From positions 503,501 to 567,500 of the forward strand of contig NZ_JXSL01000030.1 of the NCBI RefSeq assembly GCF_000829825.1: a DNA stretch of 64,000 nt. The letters are read 5' to 3'. The notes beneath the pieces are model-generated. The model did not search any database, was not told where the DNA came from, and worked only from the letters and a program-made list of their open reading frames with translations. The position numbers and the translations under genes were made by a program. Of the stretch, positions 41,407-53,029 are shown piece after piece. How positions within the stretch are numbered: the stretch's first letter is position 1; every line of letters starts with the position of its first letter. This DNA is from Paramagnetospirillum magnetotacticum MS-1 (GTDB taxonomy: Bacteria > Pseudomonadota > Alphaproteobacteria > Rhodospirillales > Magnetospirillaceae).

Positions 41407-42021
41407 CTACTTCTTCAGGATCCGGCTGACCGACAGCATGGCTTCCATGGGTCGGCGGCCGGGGGCGGAGACCGAGGTGACCAGGGCCAGGGGCTGGCTG
41501 CCGTCCTCGCCCGTGCGCCGCCCCAGGTCGCGGGCGAACCAATCGGCGGGCATCAGGTAGTAATCGCTGATCGTTTGGCCGCTCTCGTCCCGAGCATCAA
41601 GGGCCAGCAACTGCGCACCCCCCTTCAGCCCACCGCGCTCCACCATGGACAGCAGGTGCCGCTGCAGCGAGGTGGCGTCGCCATATTCCGACCAAACGGT
41701 ACAGATGCCGTCCTGGCCCATCACCAGGGTGATGGCCCCCAGTCCGGGACGGCGAAGCACGCGGACCAGACCCGAACGGCCCTTCAGGAAGGTCTCCGCC
41801 ACATCGGGCGTCACATCGGCGAAACCGAACTCGCCCGTCGGTGCGGCAGAGGTGATGGTGGCGTTGTAATCGCCGATATTGAGCACGCAGATACGGCCCA
41901 GCACGGCGACCGCTAGCCGCGAGGTCTCGTCGCGGGTGGCCAGCCCACCCGCCGACTGGGCATGCCCGGCCACCGGCAGGGCGAGAAGGACGAGAATCAA
42001 GGCAAGGGTGATACGGCTCAT
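41407..42021 (-). CDS. Exported protein of unknown function (204 aa)
   Basis: A Sec signal peptide (ITLALILVLLALPVAGHAQ, cleavage after residue ~22) followed by a periplasmic domain with two Cys (RICVLNIGD and DGICTVWSE) that could form a disulfide. It shows the same layout as the preceding gene: Cys near residue 45, FLKGRSG around 80, and a second Cys around 107. It may belong to the NMCC_0638-type group, but I am not sure. Its ATG overlaps the stop of that gene (ATGA). Confidence 0.7.
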   Translation of the reverse strand: MSRITLALILVLLALPVAGHAQSAGGLATRDETSRLAVAVLGRICVLNIGDYNATITSAAPTGEFGFADVTPDVAETFLKGRSGLVRVLRRPGLGAITLVMGQDGICTVWSEYGDATSLQRHLLSMVERGGLKGGAQLLALDARDESGQTISDYYLMPADWFARDLGRRTGEDGSQPLALVTSVSAPGRRPMEAMLSVSRILKK

Positions 42022-42605
42022 GGCTGCCTCACGCCGATGGTGATGATGGCCTGCAAATCGGGATTGGCGTTTTCCGAGGTGGTGACGATCACCCGCAGCC
42101 CGGTAGGCTCCGAACCATGGCGCTTGACCAGTTCATCGCGGTAGGCCGCAGAAGGAAGCAGGTCGAGAAAGCGCGATGTCAAAGGCCCGTTCGCCTCGCG
42201 CCCGCCGGGCTGGACGTTGAAATAGCGCCCCACCGCCGCCTTCAAGTCCTTTTCCACCTGGGCGTTGATGGCCGCGCTGGGCACCCGGCGCACGAAGACC
42301 GCGCATTGCTCGTCCTTGGTGAGCAGAGCCAGTGTCACCCCGGCTTCCTCGCGAAGATAGGCCTCGCCTGGACGACCCTGGAGAAACGGCTTGGCCGCGG
42401 CGTCGGGCAGGCGGGGTAGATACAGGTCGCCGCCCTGCTGAAGCCGGTCGTGCAGTTTGTCCAGCGCGCCCACATGGGCGGCGCAACCGAACACGAAGGT
42501 GGCCGAGGCGATCTCGGCCACGCTCCGGGGCGGCTCGGCAGCTTCGACGCAGGAGGCCGCCAGGGCAAAGCCTACAGCCAGGGTGGAAAGAACGCGGCTC
42601 ATCAA
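42018..42605 (-). CDS. Exported protein of unknown function (195 aa), paralogue of its neighbour
   Basis: A signal peptide (VLSTLAVGFALAASCVEAAE) precedes a domain with Cys in FVFGCAAHVG, then FLQGRPGEAYL and EQCAVFVRRV, the same order as in the next gene, so the pair probably arose by duplication. The genes overlap by 4 bases. It lies just downstream of the ferritin-like gene (3 bases) and may be in one operon with it. Function unknown. Confidence 0.7.
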   Translation of the reverse strand: MMSRVLSTLAVGFALAASCVEAAEPPRSVAEIASATFVFGCAAHVGALDKLHDRLQQGGDLYLPRLPDAAAKPFLQGRPGEAYLREEAGVTLALLTKDEQCAVFVRRVPSAAINAQVEKDLKAAVGRYFNVQPGGREANGPLTSRFLDLLPSAAYRDELVKRHGSEPTGLRVIVTTSENANPDLQAIITIGVRQP

Positions 42606-42608
42606 TCC

Positions 42609-43439
42609 TTATACTCCCGAAGCCAGGCCCGACTGTCGCGAGCGCTGCTGCATCTTGACCCAGGCGAAGTCACGGGCGCGGCGTCCCAGCCAGCCCCTGG
42701 GGTCCAGTCCCACAGCCTTCACCACCATGCTGGCGGCGCGCTCGGCATGCACCTTGCCATACAGGGCATAGGCACGCAGGGCATAGGCCTGGTTACAGCG
42801 CCCCCGATCATAGGCCAAATCCTCCGGCTCGTTGGCGGCGTGCCAAGCATAGGCCAGTTCGTCGTCGTCGCTTTCACGAATTCTCCCCACCGCCACCAGG
42901 GCTCTTCGCCAGACCGGCAACCGGTCGCGGGCCTGGCAATCGCGCATGGCGGTGTAGAACAGCTTGAAATGCCGGAATTCGTCGCCGGCGATCCGATGGC
43001 AAAGCTCGCGCAGGACGGGTTCACGGCTGGCATCGCGGATCGCGGAATAGAAGGACGAGGTGCCGGTCTCGACGATGCACCGGGCCAGCAATTCGCCGGT
43101 GACCGATCCGCGCACCGAAGACTCGGCGTCCAGGGGGATGCGGTAGCCGTCGGTGAAGCGCTTGAAACGGGCCGCGAAATCGAAGCCGGGATCGGCCAGT
43201 TCCGCATAACGGCCCAGGGCATCGCCATGGCGGACTTCCTCGGCCCGCCATTGGTCCAGAAGAGCCACAAAGCCAGGGTCGTGCCGGAAGACCCGGCCAA
43301 GATAGACAGTGTAGTCGGCGGCATTGCGCTCGACCATGGCGGCGGCCTTGACGACCTTGAGGATATCGGGCTCCACCAGCCTGGGGTCGAAGCGGTCCCA
43401 GGCGATGTCTTCCGCGCTCCAGCCCTTTCTGACCCGCAT
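42609..43439 (-). CDS. Ferritin-like diiron protein (276 aa)
   Basis: A helical protein with two E-x2-H-type motifs on separate helices (WRAEEVRHGD and AGDEFRHFKLF) and further Glu in AAMVERNAADYT and ARCIVETGTSSFY, the set of four helices needed for a carboxylate-bridged diiron site. Residues 190-276 are an additional helical region. The reaction is unknown; the fold is used in rubrerythrins and oxygenases. ATG 43439 follows AGGAG. It sits between the ATP synthase operon and two exported proteins, all leftward. Confidence 0.75.
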   Translation of the reverse strand: MRVRKGWSAEDIAWDRFDPRLVEPDILKVVKAAAMVERNAADYTVYLGRVFRHDPGFVALLDQWRAEEVRHGDALGRYAELADPGFDFAARFKRFTDGYRIPLDAESSVRGSVTGELLARCIVETGTSSFYSAIRDASREPVLRELCHRIAGDEFRHFKLFYTAMRDCQARDRLPVWRRALVAVGRIRESDDDELAYAWHAANEPEDLAYDRGRCNQAYALRAYALYGKVHAERAASMVVKAVGLDPRGWLGRRARDFAWVKMQQRSRQSGLASGV

Positions 43440-43491
43440 GTCCACTCCTCTTGAAGCCCCCATTCTGTGGCAAGAAAGGGGATTTTCAAGA

Positions 43492-43521
43492 CAAAAGGGC
43501 CGCCCCCGACGGGAGCGGCCC
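43492..43521 (-). terminator. Intrinsic terminator of the atp operon
   Basis: On the minus strand GGGCCGC-TCCCGTCGGGG-GCGGCCC followed by TTTTGTC, just after atpC. Confidence 0.85.
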
Positions 43522-43545
43522 TTTCGCTATCGTGTCGTTCGCCGA

Positions 43546-43947
43546 TCAGGCGACAGCGGCAGCCATGGCTTCGGCCACCAGCATCAGGCGGCTGGCGCTG
43601 GCCTTTTCCCGCTCCGACTTGGCGTCGTCCAGGGCATCCTTGGCGGCCTTCTTGCGGGCCTCGGCCAACTCGGCGGTCAGTTCGGCCACCGGAATAGCCT
43701 CCTCGGCCAGAACCGTGATGCGCTCCTCGTTGACCTCGGCGAAACCGCCAGCCACGAAGATGGAGGACGAAACCTTGCCGCCGTCATGGATGTCGATGAC
43801 ACCCGGACGCACGGTGGTGATCATGGGGGCGTGCAGAGCCAGGGCACCGAAGTCGCCTTCGGAACCAGGCACCACGACCATGTCCACCTTGGACGAAACC
43901 AACAGCTTCGCCGGGGACACCAATTCGAACTGAATCTTCTCGGCCAT
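43546..43947 (-). CDS. atpC: ATP synthase F1 subunit epsilon
   Basis: A 133-residue central-stalk subunit that regulates ATP hydrolysis. The beta-sandwich N-terminal domain is clear (FELVSPAKLLVSSKVDMVVV, PGSEGDFGALALHAPMITTV), and two C-terminal helices end the protein (LTAELAEARKKAAKDALDDA). Last gene of the atpHAGDC operon, 69 bases after atpD. Confidence 0.96.
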   Translation of the reverse strand: MAEKIQFELVSPAKLLVSSKVDMVVVPGSEGDFGALALHAPMITTVRPGVIDIHDGGKVSSSIFVAGGFAEVNEERITVLAEEAIPVAELTAELAEARKKAAKDALDDAKSEREKASASRLMLVAEAMAAAVA

Positions 43948-44016
43948 GCCGCGAGTCCTTCAACGTTTTAGCGGCGGGCGTCCAAGGACACCCGCCCCTA
44001 ATTATTCCCGAAAGCC

Positions 44017-45450
<1,434 letters not shown>

Positions 45451-45461
45451 CTAGTCTTCCG

Positions 45462-46346
45462 TCACAGCGCTTCAGCGCCGGAGATGATTTCGATCAGTTC
45501 CTTGGTGATCTGGGCCTGGCGCGACCGGTTGTACTTGATCGCCAAGGCATTGATCATGTCGCCCGCATTGCGCGTCGCGTTGTCCATCGCGGTCATGCGC
45601 GCGCCCTGCTCCGAGGCCTGGCTTTCCAGCAAGGCACGGAACATCTGGGTAGCCAGATTGCGCGGCAGGATCTCGGCCAGGATTTCCTCTTCGCTGGGCT
45701 CGAACTCGTAGATGGCCTTGGGTCCGGTGTCGGACTTGGCGGCCTGTTCGGGCACCGGGAAGGGGATGACCTGCTGACGGGTCACTTCCTGGGCGATCGC
45801 CGATTTGAACTTGTTATAGATCACGGTGCAGACATCGAATTCTTCGCCATCGAACATGGCGGAGATCTGCGACGCGACCTGATCGGCCTCGGCGAAGACG
45901 ATGCCCTTGCGGCCCAGCTGCTCGAAACCTTCGATCATGTACTGGCCGTAATCGCGACGCAGCTGCTCGCGGGCCTTGCGGCCCACCGGCATGATCTTGA
46001 CGACCTTGCCCTGCTTCAGCAGATCCGCCGCCATCGCCTTGGTGGCGCGGACGATGGAGGAGTTGAAGCCGCCACACAGACCGCGATCGGCGGTCACGGC
46101 GACGAGCAGATGCACCTTGTCGGTTCCGGTGCCGGTGAGCATGCGGGGCGCACCCGACTGGCCAGCCAAGCTGGCGGCCAGGGTGCCCAACATGCGCTCC
46201 ATGCGCTCGGCGAAGGGCCGTGCCGCTTCCGCCGCGGTTTGCGCGCGGCGGAGCTTCGAGGCAGCGACCATCTTCATGGCGGACGTGATCTTACGCGTCG
46301 ATTTGACGCTTACGATCTTCGTCCGTAGGTCCTTGAGACTCGCCAT
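45462..46346 (-). CDS. atpG: ATP synthase F1 subunit gamma
   Basis: The 294-residue rotor shaft. The N-terminal helix ([20 protein letters not shown]) and the C-terminal helix ([19 protein letters not shown], then [16 protein letters not shown]) form the coiled coil that turns inside the alpha3beta3 ring. Between them is the Rossmann-like domain with [14 protein letters not shown]. Confidence 0.98.
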   Translation of the reverse strand: MASLKDLRTKIVSVKSTRKITSAMKMVAASKLRRAQTAAEAARPFAERMERMLGTLAASLAGQSGAPRMLTGTGTDKVHLLVAVTADRGLCGGFNSSIVRATKAMAADLLKQGKVVKIMPVGRKAREQLRRDYGQYMIEGFEQLGRKGIVFAEADQVASQISAMFDGEEFDVCTVIYNKFKSAIAQEVTRQQVIPFPVPEQAAKSDTGPKAIYEFEPSEEEILAEILPRNLATQMFRALLESQASEQGARMTAMDNATRNAGDMINALAIKYNRSRQAQITKELIEIISGAEAL

Positions 46347-46368
46347 AACCTAAACTCCCTTGGGACGG

Positions 46369-47898
46369 TTAAGCGAAAGTCTTGGAGAACGCGTCGAGGA
46401 ACGCCTTGAGCTTCTCTTCGGTCTGGGCGCTGATCTGCTTCTCGGTGGCGATGGTGGAGAGGATCTCCGGAGCCTTCGACTTGATTTCCGACAGCAGGGA
46501 CGACTCGAAGCGGCCAACCTGGCGCACATCGATCTTGTCCAGATAGCCCTTCACACCGGCGTAGATGGAAATGACTTCCTCTTCGGTGGCCATGGGCGAG
46601 AACTGCGGCTGCTTCAGCAGCTCGGTCAGACGCGCGCCACGGGCCAGCAGCTTCTGGGTGGCCGGATCCAGGTCGGAAGCGAACTGCGCGAAGGCAGCCA
46701 TTTCACGATACTGGGCCAGTTCCAGCTTGATGGAGCCCGCAACCTGCTTCATCGCCTTGATCTGGGCGGCGGAGCCGACGCGCGACACCGACAGACCGAC
46801 GTTCACGGCGGGGCGGATGCCCTTATAGAACAGTTCGGTTTCCAGGAAGATCTGGCCGTCGGTGATCGAGATCACGTTGGTGGGGATGTAGGCGGACACG
46901 TCGTTGGCCTGGGTCTCGATGACCGGCAGAGCGGTCAGCGAACCGGCACCGGCGGCGTCGCCCATCTTGGCGGCGCGCTCGAGCAGACGCGAGTGCAGAT
47001 AGAACACGTCGCCCGGATAGGCTTCGCGGCCCGGCGGACGGCGCAGCAGCAGCGACATCTGACGATAGGCGACGGCCTGCTTGGAGAGATCATCATAAAT
47101 GATCAGGGCATGCATGCCGTTGTCACGGAAATACTCGCCCATGGTGCAGCCGGCATAGGGAGCGATGAACTGCAGCGGAGCGGGCTCCGACGCGGTCGCG
47201 GCCACCACGATGGTGTAGTCCATGGCGCCGTAATCGGTCAGGGTCTTGACGATCTGGGCGACGGTGGAGCGCTTCTGACCGACGGCGACGTAGATGCAGA
47301 ACAGCTTCGCCTTCTCGTCGTTGGCGTCGTGCCAGCGCTTCTGATTGATGATGGTGTCGACCAGGATGGCGGTCTTGCCGGTCTGGCGGTCACCGATGAC
47401 CAGCTCGCGCTGACCGCGGCCGATGGGGATCAGGGCGTCCACGGCCTTGATGCCGGTGGACATGGGCTCGTGCACCGACTTACGCGGAATGATGCCCGGC
47501 GCCTTGACGTCGACGCGCTGACGCGAAGCCGCCTCGATGGGGCCCTTGCCGTCGATGGGATTGCCCAGAGCGTCAACGACGCGGCCCAGCAGACCCTTGC
47601 CCACGGGCACGTCCACGATGGAGCCGGTACGCTTGACGACGTCGCCTTCCTTGATGTTGCGGTCGTCGCCGAAGATCACGACACCGACATTGTCGGTCTC
47701 GAGGTTCAGCGCCATACCCTTGATGCCACCCGGGAATTCGACCATCTCGCCGGCCTGGACCTTGTCGAGGCCGTGCACGCGGGCGATACCGTCACCGACA
47801 GACAGCACCTGACCGACCTCGGCAACTTCCGCCTCGGTCCCGAAGGTGGCGATCTGTTGCTTGAGGATTGCGGAGATTTCCGCGGCGCGGATTTCCAT
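46369..47898 (-). CDS. atpA: ATP synthase F1 subunit alpha
   Basis: The 509-residue non-catalytic nucleotide-binding subunit. It shows [20 protein letters not shown] (P-loop) and the conserved [20 protein letters not shown] and [19 protein letters not shown]. Its ATG overlaps the atpH stop by one base (TAATG). Confidence 0.99.
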   Translation of the reverse strand: MEIRAAEISAILKQQIATFGTEAEVAEVGQVLSVGDGIARVHGLDKVQAGEMVEFPGGIKGMALNLETDNVGVVIFGDDRNIKEGDVVKRTGSIVDVPVGKGLLGRVVDALGNPIDGKGPIEAASRQRVDVKAPGIIPRKSVHEPMSTGIKAVDALIPIGRGQRELVIGDRQTGKTAILVDTIINQKRWHDANDEKAKLFCIYVAVGQKRSTVAQIVKTLTDYGAMDYTIVVAATASEPAPLQFIAPYAGCTMGEYFRDNGMHALIIYDDLSKQAVAYRQMSLLLRRPPGREAYPGDVFYLHSRLLERAAKMGDAAGAGSLTALPVIETQANDVSAYIPTNVISITDGQIFLETELFYKGIRPAVNVGLSVSRVGSAAQIKAMKQVAGSIKLELAQYREMAAFAQFASDLDPATQKLLARGARLTELLKQPQFSPMATEEEVISIYAGVKGYLDKIDVRQVGRFESSLLSEIKSKAPEILSTIATEKQISAQTEEKLKAFLDAFSKTFA

Positions 47899-48452
47899 TA
47901 TCCAACCCCTTTCATAGCGAGCTTGAGATGCTGCAGCTTCGTCTTGAGCGAGCTGTCAACCATGCGGGAACCGACCTGAACCACCAGGCCGCCCAGCAAG
48001 CTGGGATCAACCTTGACTTCAACGGCAACATTGCCGCCGAAGGCCGCCTTGAGAGCGGTGGTAAGGGCGTCTTGCTGGGCCGGCGTGAGAGCCACGGCGG
48101 AAGCTACCGTCGCGGACTTTTCCCCGCGACGGGCCGCCAACCGGCCAAGATAGGATGCAATCACCCCCGGAAGGGTGTGCAGCCGGCGGTTTTGCGCCGC
48201 CAGACCTAGAAATTTGTTCGTCAGCTCGGAAAAACCGGCGGCCTTGGCAACGGCGGAGATCGCCTTGCCCTGGTCGGTACGGCTCAGCACGGGGCTGTCG
48301 ACGACGCGGCGCAGGTCAGCGCTTTCGCGCAGCATGGCCTGGAGCGTCTTGAGATCACCGGCAACCTGATCAAGCGAGCCTGAAGAATCGGCCAACTCGA
48401 AGAGAGCGGTGGCATAGCGGTCGGCGATCACGCCAATAGTTTCGGAAGGCAC
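47898..48452 (-). CDS. atpH: ATP synthase F1 subunit delta
   Basis: The 184-residue peripheral-stalk (OSCP-type) subunit. Typical start [18 protein letters not shown], and the C-terminal V[27 protein letters not shown] is diagnostic. GTG 48452 is used. First gene of the operon; F0 genes are not nearby, as is normal in alphaproteobacteria. Confidence 0.97.
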   Translation of the reverse strand: MPSETIGVIADRYATALFELADSSGSLDQVAGDLKTLQAMLRESADLRRVVDSPVLSRTDQGKAISAVAKAAGFSELTNKFLGLAAQNRRLHTLPGVIASYLGRLAARRGEKSATVASAVALTPAQQDALTTALKAAFGGNVAVEVKVDPSLLGGLVVQVGSRMVDSSLKTKLQHLKLAMKGVG

Positions 48453-48554
48453 CTGGGCAAGTCCTTGGATAGGGTCGAACCGGCAGCCGTAACCTATTGA
48501 AAGGCAACATAATTCTGGCGCCTACAGGATTTACCCCCCTGACGGCGCGTCGGT

Positions 48555-48583
48555 TAACTAGCACATAGAGTTTTGCGTTGCAA
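48555..48583 (-). promoter_or_regulatory. Predicted promoter of the atp operon
   Basis: On the minus strand TTGCAA (48583-48578), 17-base spacer, TAGTTA (48560-48555), about 100 bases before the atpH start. The rest of the 322-bp gap to 48775 holds GC-rich stretches and an A/T-run (ACATTTTTTTTCG type near 48700) but no gene. Confidence 0.55.
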
Positions 48584-48774
48584 GACGAGTCCTGCCCATT
48601 CGGGGGAGGAGATCGAATTATCCTTCATGCGCTGAACGCGTGGCTGCGCGCCAAAACGAGGGTGGGGGCTCGGGTGGGACGACCTACCCGTCCACAACAT
48701 TTTTTTTCGTTCCCCCCGGACGGGATGGTAATCTCGGCCGCCGCCGCCTTCGCTTTGCCGCTTCGAGGAACCCG

Positions 48775-49005
48775 ATGCCCTACTACACCTTTCGCTGCAC
48801 CGGCTGCGACACCGTGTTCGAGACCCTGGTCCGGTCGTCCGACACCCCCACCTGCCCCCAATGCGCCAGCGAGGCCCTGGAGCGCCAGATGGGCGCCACG
48901 GCACCCGCCGCCAAGACCCCCGGCGTGGTCAGCCAGGCCCGCGCCCGCGCCGCCCGTGAGGGGCATTTCAGCAATTACTCCCGCTCGGAGATGAAGCGGA
49001 AATAG
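48775..49005 (+). CDS. FmdB family zinc-ribbon protein
   Basis: A 76-residue protein beginning MPYYTFRCTGCDTVFETLV with a second pair in TPTCPQCASE: two CxxC knuckles for one zinc, the FmdB/CxxC-CxxC putative regulator family. ATG 48775 follows GAGGA. The tail ends FSNYSRSEMKRK. Function in the family is unclear; it is possibly a transcription regulator. Confidence 0.88.
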   Translation: MPYYTFRCTGCDTVFETLVRSSDTPTCPQCASEALERQMGATAPAAKTPGVVSQARARAAREGHFSNYSRSEMKRK

Positions 49006-49013
49006 CGGTTTGG

Positions 49014-49122
49014 CTTGTCATCCCGACGCCTTGGGCCGAGGGATCTCATCCTGGCACGGCTTTTCTAAAACCTGCACCAATGGTCCAGGCGGAGATCCCT
49101 CGCAATCGCTCGGGATGACAAG
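49014..49122. repeat. Palindromic extragenic repeat (109 bp)
   Basis: Ends CTTGTCATCCCGA and TCGGGATGACAAG are perfect inverted repeats of 13 bp, with nested GAGGGATCTC/GGAGATCCCTC inside. It lies between the convergent FmdB-type and recQ genes, where it could serve as a terminator for both. Same family of GTCATCCCGG-type palindromes as at 18469-18564. Confidence 0.75.
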
Positions 49123-49125
49123 GTT

Positions 49126-50949
49126 CTATTGCCCCTCGAAACCCGCCACCGCGTCCAGCAGGATCTGGCCATAGCGCTCGCGCTTGGCCTCGCCCAATCC
49201 GGCGATGGCGGCCAGATCCTCCATCTGGCGGGGCCGTTGGCGGGCGATGTCGAGCAAGGTGGAATCGTGCCAGATGACATAGGGCGGAACCCCCTGAGCC
49301 TTGGCCAGGGCCATGCGCGCGGCCCGCAGATGCTGGAACAGGGCCTCGTCGGCCGGATCGCTGAGCGGCGCGGCGGATTTTTTGCCCGCCGAGGTCTTGG
49401 ACTTGCCCTTGACCGGCAGGGGATCGCGCCGCAGATCCACGCGCATTTCGCCGCGCAGGACAGGGCGGCAGGTCTCGGTCAGCTTGAAGGCTCCATGGCC
49501 TTCGGTGTCGATGGACAGCAGCCCCGCCGCCACCAATTGCCGCAGCACGGAGCGCCACTGATCGGCGGGCAGTTCGGTGCCGATACCATAGGTGCTGAGC
49601 TTGTCATGGCCGAAGCGCCGGATCTTTTCGTTGTCCTTGCCCAGCAGCACGTCGATGACATGGCCGCCGCCGAAGCTTTCCCCAGTGCGATAGACGCATG
49701 ACAGCGCCTTGCGCGCCAGTTCCGTGCCGTCGAACGAGGCCACCGGCTCCAGGCAGGTATCGCAATTGCCGCAAGGGGGATGCCCCATCTCGCCGAAATA
49801 TTCCAGCAGCACCTGACGGCGACAGCGGGTGGTCTCGCACAGGCCCAGCAGGGCGTTGAGCTTCTGGCGCTCGATGCGCTTCTGGGCGTCCGAAGCCTGA
49901 CTCGACGCGATGAACTGGCCCAGCTTGCCCACGTCTTCCAGGCCATAGGCCATCCAGGCATCGGCGGGCAGGCCGTCGCGCCCGGCACGGCCGGTTTCCT
50001 GGTAATAGGCTTCCAGACTCTTGGGCAGATCCAGATGGGCGACAAAGCGCACATCGGGCTTGTCGATCCCCATGCCGAAGGCGATGGTCGCCACCATCAC
50101 GATGCCCTCTTCGCGCAAGAAGCGCTGCTGGTTGGCGGCCCGCACCGGCTGGTCCAGCCCGGCATGATAGGCCAGGGCGGTATAGCCCTTACCCGCCAGC
50201 CAGGAGGCGGTCTCCTCCACCTTGGCCCGAGACAGGCAGTAGACGATGCCCGATTCCGCCCCCGGCCCGCCGTGCTCGGCCTCCAGGAAGCGGGCCAATT
50301 GCTCGCGGGCGTTGTTCTTGGTGGCGATGCGGTAGCGGATATTGGGCCGGTCGAATCCGGCGATGAATTGCCGCCCCTCCTGAAGATTGAGACGCTCGGC
50401 GATATCCTTGCGGGTGGGACCATCGGCGGTGGCGGTCAGGGCGATGCGCGGCACGGAGGGGAAGCGTTCGTGCAGCAAGGCAAGCTGCAGATATTCCGGG
50501 CGGAAATCGTGTCCCCACTGCGACACGCAATGGGCCTCGTCGATGGCGAACAGGGCGATGCGGCAGTCTTCGAGCAGCGCCAGGAAGCCGGGCAGGACCA
50601 GGCGCTCGGGCGCCACATAGACCAGATCCAGCTCTCCCGCCTGCATGCGGCGTTCGATGACACGCGCCTCGTCTGGACTGCGGGCCGAGTTGAGAGCGGC
50701 GGCGCGCACGCCCAGCTGATTCAGGGCCTCCACCTGATTTTGCATCAGGGCGATCAGCGGCGAGACCACGATGGCCACACCGTCGCGGCACAGGGCCGGA
50801 ACCTGATAGCACAGCGACTTGCCCGCGCCGGTGGGCATCAGGACCAGGGCGTCGCCGCCCTCCACCACATGGCGGATCACCTCTTCCTGCTGGCCGCGAA
50901 AGGCGGGAAAGCCGAAGACCGTTTTCAGGATATGGAGGGGTACGGGCAT
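49126..50949 (-). CDS. recQ: ATP-dependent DNA helicase RecQ
   Basis: A 607-residue 3'-5' helicase. Motifs: [12 protein letters not shown] (motif 0), [19 protein letters not shown] (Walker A), [20 protein letters not shown] (DEAH and aromatic-rich loop), and [10 protein letters not shown] (motif VI). A zinc domain ([24 protein letters not shown]) and a C-terminal HRDC domain ([20 protein letters not shown]) follow. ATG 50949 gives the usual start. It is divergent from hisN. Confidence 0.96.
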   Translation of the reverse strand: MPVPLHILKTVFGFPAFRGQQEEVIRHVVEGGDALVLMPTGAGKSLCYQVPALCRDGVAIVVSPLIALMQNQVEALNQLGVRAAALNSARSPDEARVIERRMQAGELDLVYVAPERLVLPGFLALLEDCRIALFAIDEAHCVSQWGHDFRPEYLQLALLHERFPSVPRIALTATADGPTRKDIAERLNLQEGRQFIAGFDRPNIRYRIATKNNAREQLARFLEAEHGGPGAESGIVYCLSRAKVEETASWLAGKGYTALAYHAGLDQPVRAANQQRFLREEGIVMVATIAFGMGIDKPDVRFVAHLDLPKSLEAYYQETGRAGRDGLPADAWMAYGLEDVGKLGQFIASSQASDAQKRIERQKLNALLGLCETTRCRRQVLLEYFGEMGHPPCGNCDTCLEPVASFDGTELARKALSCVYRTGESFGGGHVIDVLLGKDNEKIRRFGHDKLSTYGIGTELPADQWRSVLRQLVAAGLLSIDTEGHGAFKLTETCRPVLRGEMRVDLRRDPLPVKGKSKTSAGKKSAAPLSDPADEALFQHLRAARMALAKAQGVPPYVIWHDSTLLDIARQRPRQMEDLAAIAGLGEAKRERYGQILLDAVAGFEGQ

Positions 50950-51095
50950 GAATATCCACGAAAGCTGATGGCTGGCCCCGGTTGTAGCAGCCTTCGCCGA
51001 ATCGGAACAGGTCGCCCTTGTCGGCAAGGCTCTGTTCATGCCTCGGGTTTCGCGCCACACTCGGGCGCGTCGCAACGGCACGGAAACCTTCAAAC

Positions 51096-51872
51096 ATGAC
51101 CGCCTGTCCCGCCCCATTCATCGCCCTGGCCGAGAAACTGGCCGATGCCGCCCGTCCGGTGGTGAAGAAATATTTCCGCACCCCCGTGGCGGTGGACGAC
51201 AAGGCAGATGCCAGCCCGGTGACCATCGCCGACCGCGAGGTGGAAGCGGCCATGCGCGCCATCCTGGCCGCCGAGGTCCCCAGCCACGGCATCCTGGGCG
51301 AAGAGCATGGGGCGGAACATTGCGACGCCGAATATGTCTGGGTCCTGGACCCCATCGACGGCACGGCGGCCTTCATCACCGGCAAGCCCAGCTTCGGCAC
51401 CCTGATCAGTCTTGCCCATAACGGCAAGCCCATCCTGGGCCTCATCGACCAAGCCTTCACCCATGAGCGCTGGCTGGGCGCCATGGGGCGGCCCACCACA
51501 CTGAACGGCCAGCCCGCGCGGGTGCGGGCCTGTCCCGATCTGGCCCATGCCTATGCCTTCACCACGGCGCCGGAACTGTTTTGCGAGGCGACCCGGCCCG
51601 GCTGGGACCGCATCGCCAAGGCCTGCAAGCGGCCCCGCTATGGCTGTGACTGTTACGCCTATGCCCTGCTGTCCTCGGGCTTTTGCGATCTGGTGGTGGA
51701 GGCGGGATTAAAGCCCTACGACTTCGCCGCCCTGGTGCCGGTGGTGGAAGGAGCGGGCGGCATCATGACCGACTGGTCGGGCAAGCCGCTTTCCATCCAC
51801 TCGGACGGCCGGGTCTGCGCGGCGGGCGATGCGCGTCTGCATGCGGAGGCTTTGAGGGTTCTCAACCAATGA
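51096..51872 (+). CDS. hisN: Inositol monophosphatase family, probable histidinol-phosphatase
   Basis: A 258-residue Mg-dependent phosphatase. Metal and substrate motifs: [27 protein letters not shown] and [19 protein letters not shown]. The sequence resembles the HisN type of histidinol-phosphatase used by alphaproteobacteria in histidine synthesis; other sugar-phosphate substrates cannot be excluded. It overlaps nth by 4 bases (ATGA). Confidence 0.88.
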   Translation: MTACPAPFIALAEKLADAARPVVKKYFRTPVAVDDKADASPVTIADREVEAAMRAILAAEVPSHGILGEEHGAEHCDAEYVWVLDPIDGTAAFITGKPSFGTLISLAHNGKPILGLIDQAFTHERWLGAMGRPTTLNGQPARVRACPDLAHAYAFTTAPELFCEATRPGWDRIAKACKRPRYGCDCYAYALLSSGFCDLVVEAGLKPYDFAALVPVVEGAGGIMTDWSGKPLSIHSDGRVCAAGDARLHAEALRVLNQ

Positions 51873-52504
51873 CCCCCAAACAGGCCGATCTGTTTTTCGC
51901 CCGTCTGGCCGAACGCAACCCCGAGCCCAAGAGCGATCTGCAATATTCCGATCCCTACACCCTGCTGGTGGCGGTGGTGCTGTCGGCCCAGGCCACCGAT
52001 GCCGGGGTCAACAAGGCCACGGCTCCGCTCTTCGCCCGCGTCGCCACACCCCAGGCCATGGTGGAATTGGGCGAGGAGGGGCTGGCCCAATCCATCCGCA
52101 CCATCGGTCTGTACAAGACCAAGGCGAAGAACGTCATCGAACTGTCTCGCCGCCTGCTCGCCCTTCACGGCGGTCAGGTTCCCCATGACCGCGCCGCGCT
52201 GGAAGCCCTGCCGGGCGTCGGGCGCAAGACCGCCAATGTGGTGCTCAACATCGCCTTCGGTGAACCCACCATCGCCGTGGACACCCATTGCTTCCGGGTC
52301 GCCAACCGCACAGGCCTGGCGCCGGGCAAGACTGTGGAACTGGTGGAACAGGCGCTGATGAAGGCGACTCCGGCGAAATGGCTGCAACACGCCCATCACT
52401 GGCTGATCCTGCACGGCCGCTATACCTGCAAGGCCCGAAAGCCCGAATGCGGGGCTTGCGCGGTCAGGGATCTGTGCGCCTTCGAGGGCAAGGAAGCCCT
52501 TTAA
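51869..52504 (+). CDS. nth: Endonuclease III
   Basis: A 211-residue DNA glycosylase/AP lyase for oxidised pyrimidines. It has the helix-hairpin-helix LPGVGRKTANVVLN with catalytic Lys, the catalytic Asp in AVDTHCFRVANRTG, and a [4Fe-4S] cluster motif C-x6-C-x2-C-x5-C (CKARKPECGACAVRDLC). Its stop overlaps the stop of the convergent bacteriohemerythrin gene (TTAA). Confidence 0.97.
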   Translation: MTPKQADLFFARLAERNPEPKSDLQYSDPYTLLVAVVLSAQATDAGVNKATAPLFARVATPQAMVELGEEGLAQSIRTIGLYKTKAKNVIELSRRLLALHGGQVPHDRAALEALPGVGRKTANVVLNIAFGEPTIAVDTHCFRVANRTGLAPGKTVELVEQALMKATPAKWLQHAHHWLILHGRYTCKARKPECGACAVRDLCAFEGKEAL

Positions 52505-52911
52505 CGCCTGCCGGCCACATAGGGTTTGAATTCCATATCGTTGTTGACGATATGGCTGACCAGCCAGGTGGCCAGAGAATCGCCCAGGGTGCGGATGATG
52601 CCGGTCCGCACCTCGTCGCAGCCATCGGCGAAATGGGCCAGGATGGCATCCAGGCGCTTGAGCAGCATTTCATGGGCGGTGCGGTGGGATTCGGTCTCGG
52701 GGAAGCCCACCGAGGCCTGCAACTCCTCCTCGCGGGCGAAGTGTAGGCGGCATAGATCGGCCAGGTCCTGAAGCGTCCGCCCGACGGCGGCGCAGTCGAT
52801 CTCGGAACAGACCGCCGCTTCCAACTGGGCGATCAGCTCGATCATCCGCCGATGGTCGGCATCGATGCTCGGATCGCCGACCGCCAGCGCCTCACTCCAG
52901 GCGATTGACAT
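52501..52911 (-). CDS. Bacteriohemerythrin with all ligands
   Basis: A 136-residue single-domain hemerythrin: IAWSEALAVGDPSIDADHRR, LHFAREEEL, SHRTAHEML and SHIVNNDMEFKPY supply all five His plus Glu and Asp of the diiron site. GGGAGGGG precedes the ATG at 52911. The first segments are close to those of the 10136 gene product, so the three copies in this window allow a direct comparison of ligand loss. Confidence 0.9.
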   Translation of the reverse strand: MSIAWSEALAVGDPSIDADHRRMIELIAQLEAAVCSEIDCAAVGRTLQDLADLCRLHFAREEELQASVGFPETESHRTAHEMLLKRLDAILAHFADGCDEVRTGIIRTLGDSLATWLVSHIVNNDMEFKPYVAGRR

Positions 52912-53029
52912 CAGACCCCTCCCGGTCGATACCCGAACTCCCGACAAGGACTGTACCCGAGGCGGGGAGAGGGGGAAAGCCGGATGATGGTCGCATCTCC
53001 CGGCGCCCAAGGATCACAGATGCCAGGGA

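Noticed and set aside
46360-47979. 539-residue plus-strand ORF opposite atpA
   Set aside because: It is the antisense shadow of a highly conserved gene; composition is Gly/His/Asp-rich without any family pattern, common in GC-rich DNA.
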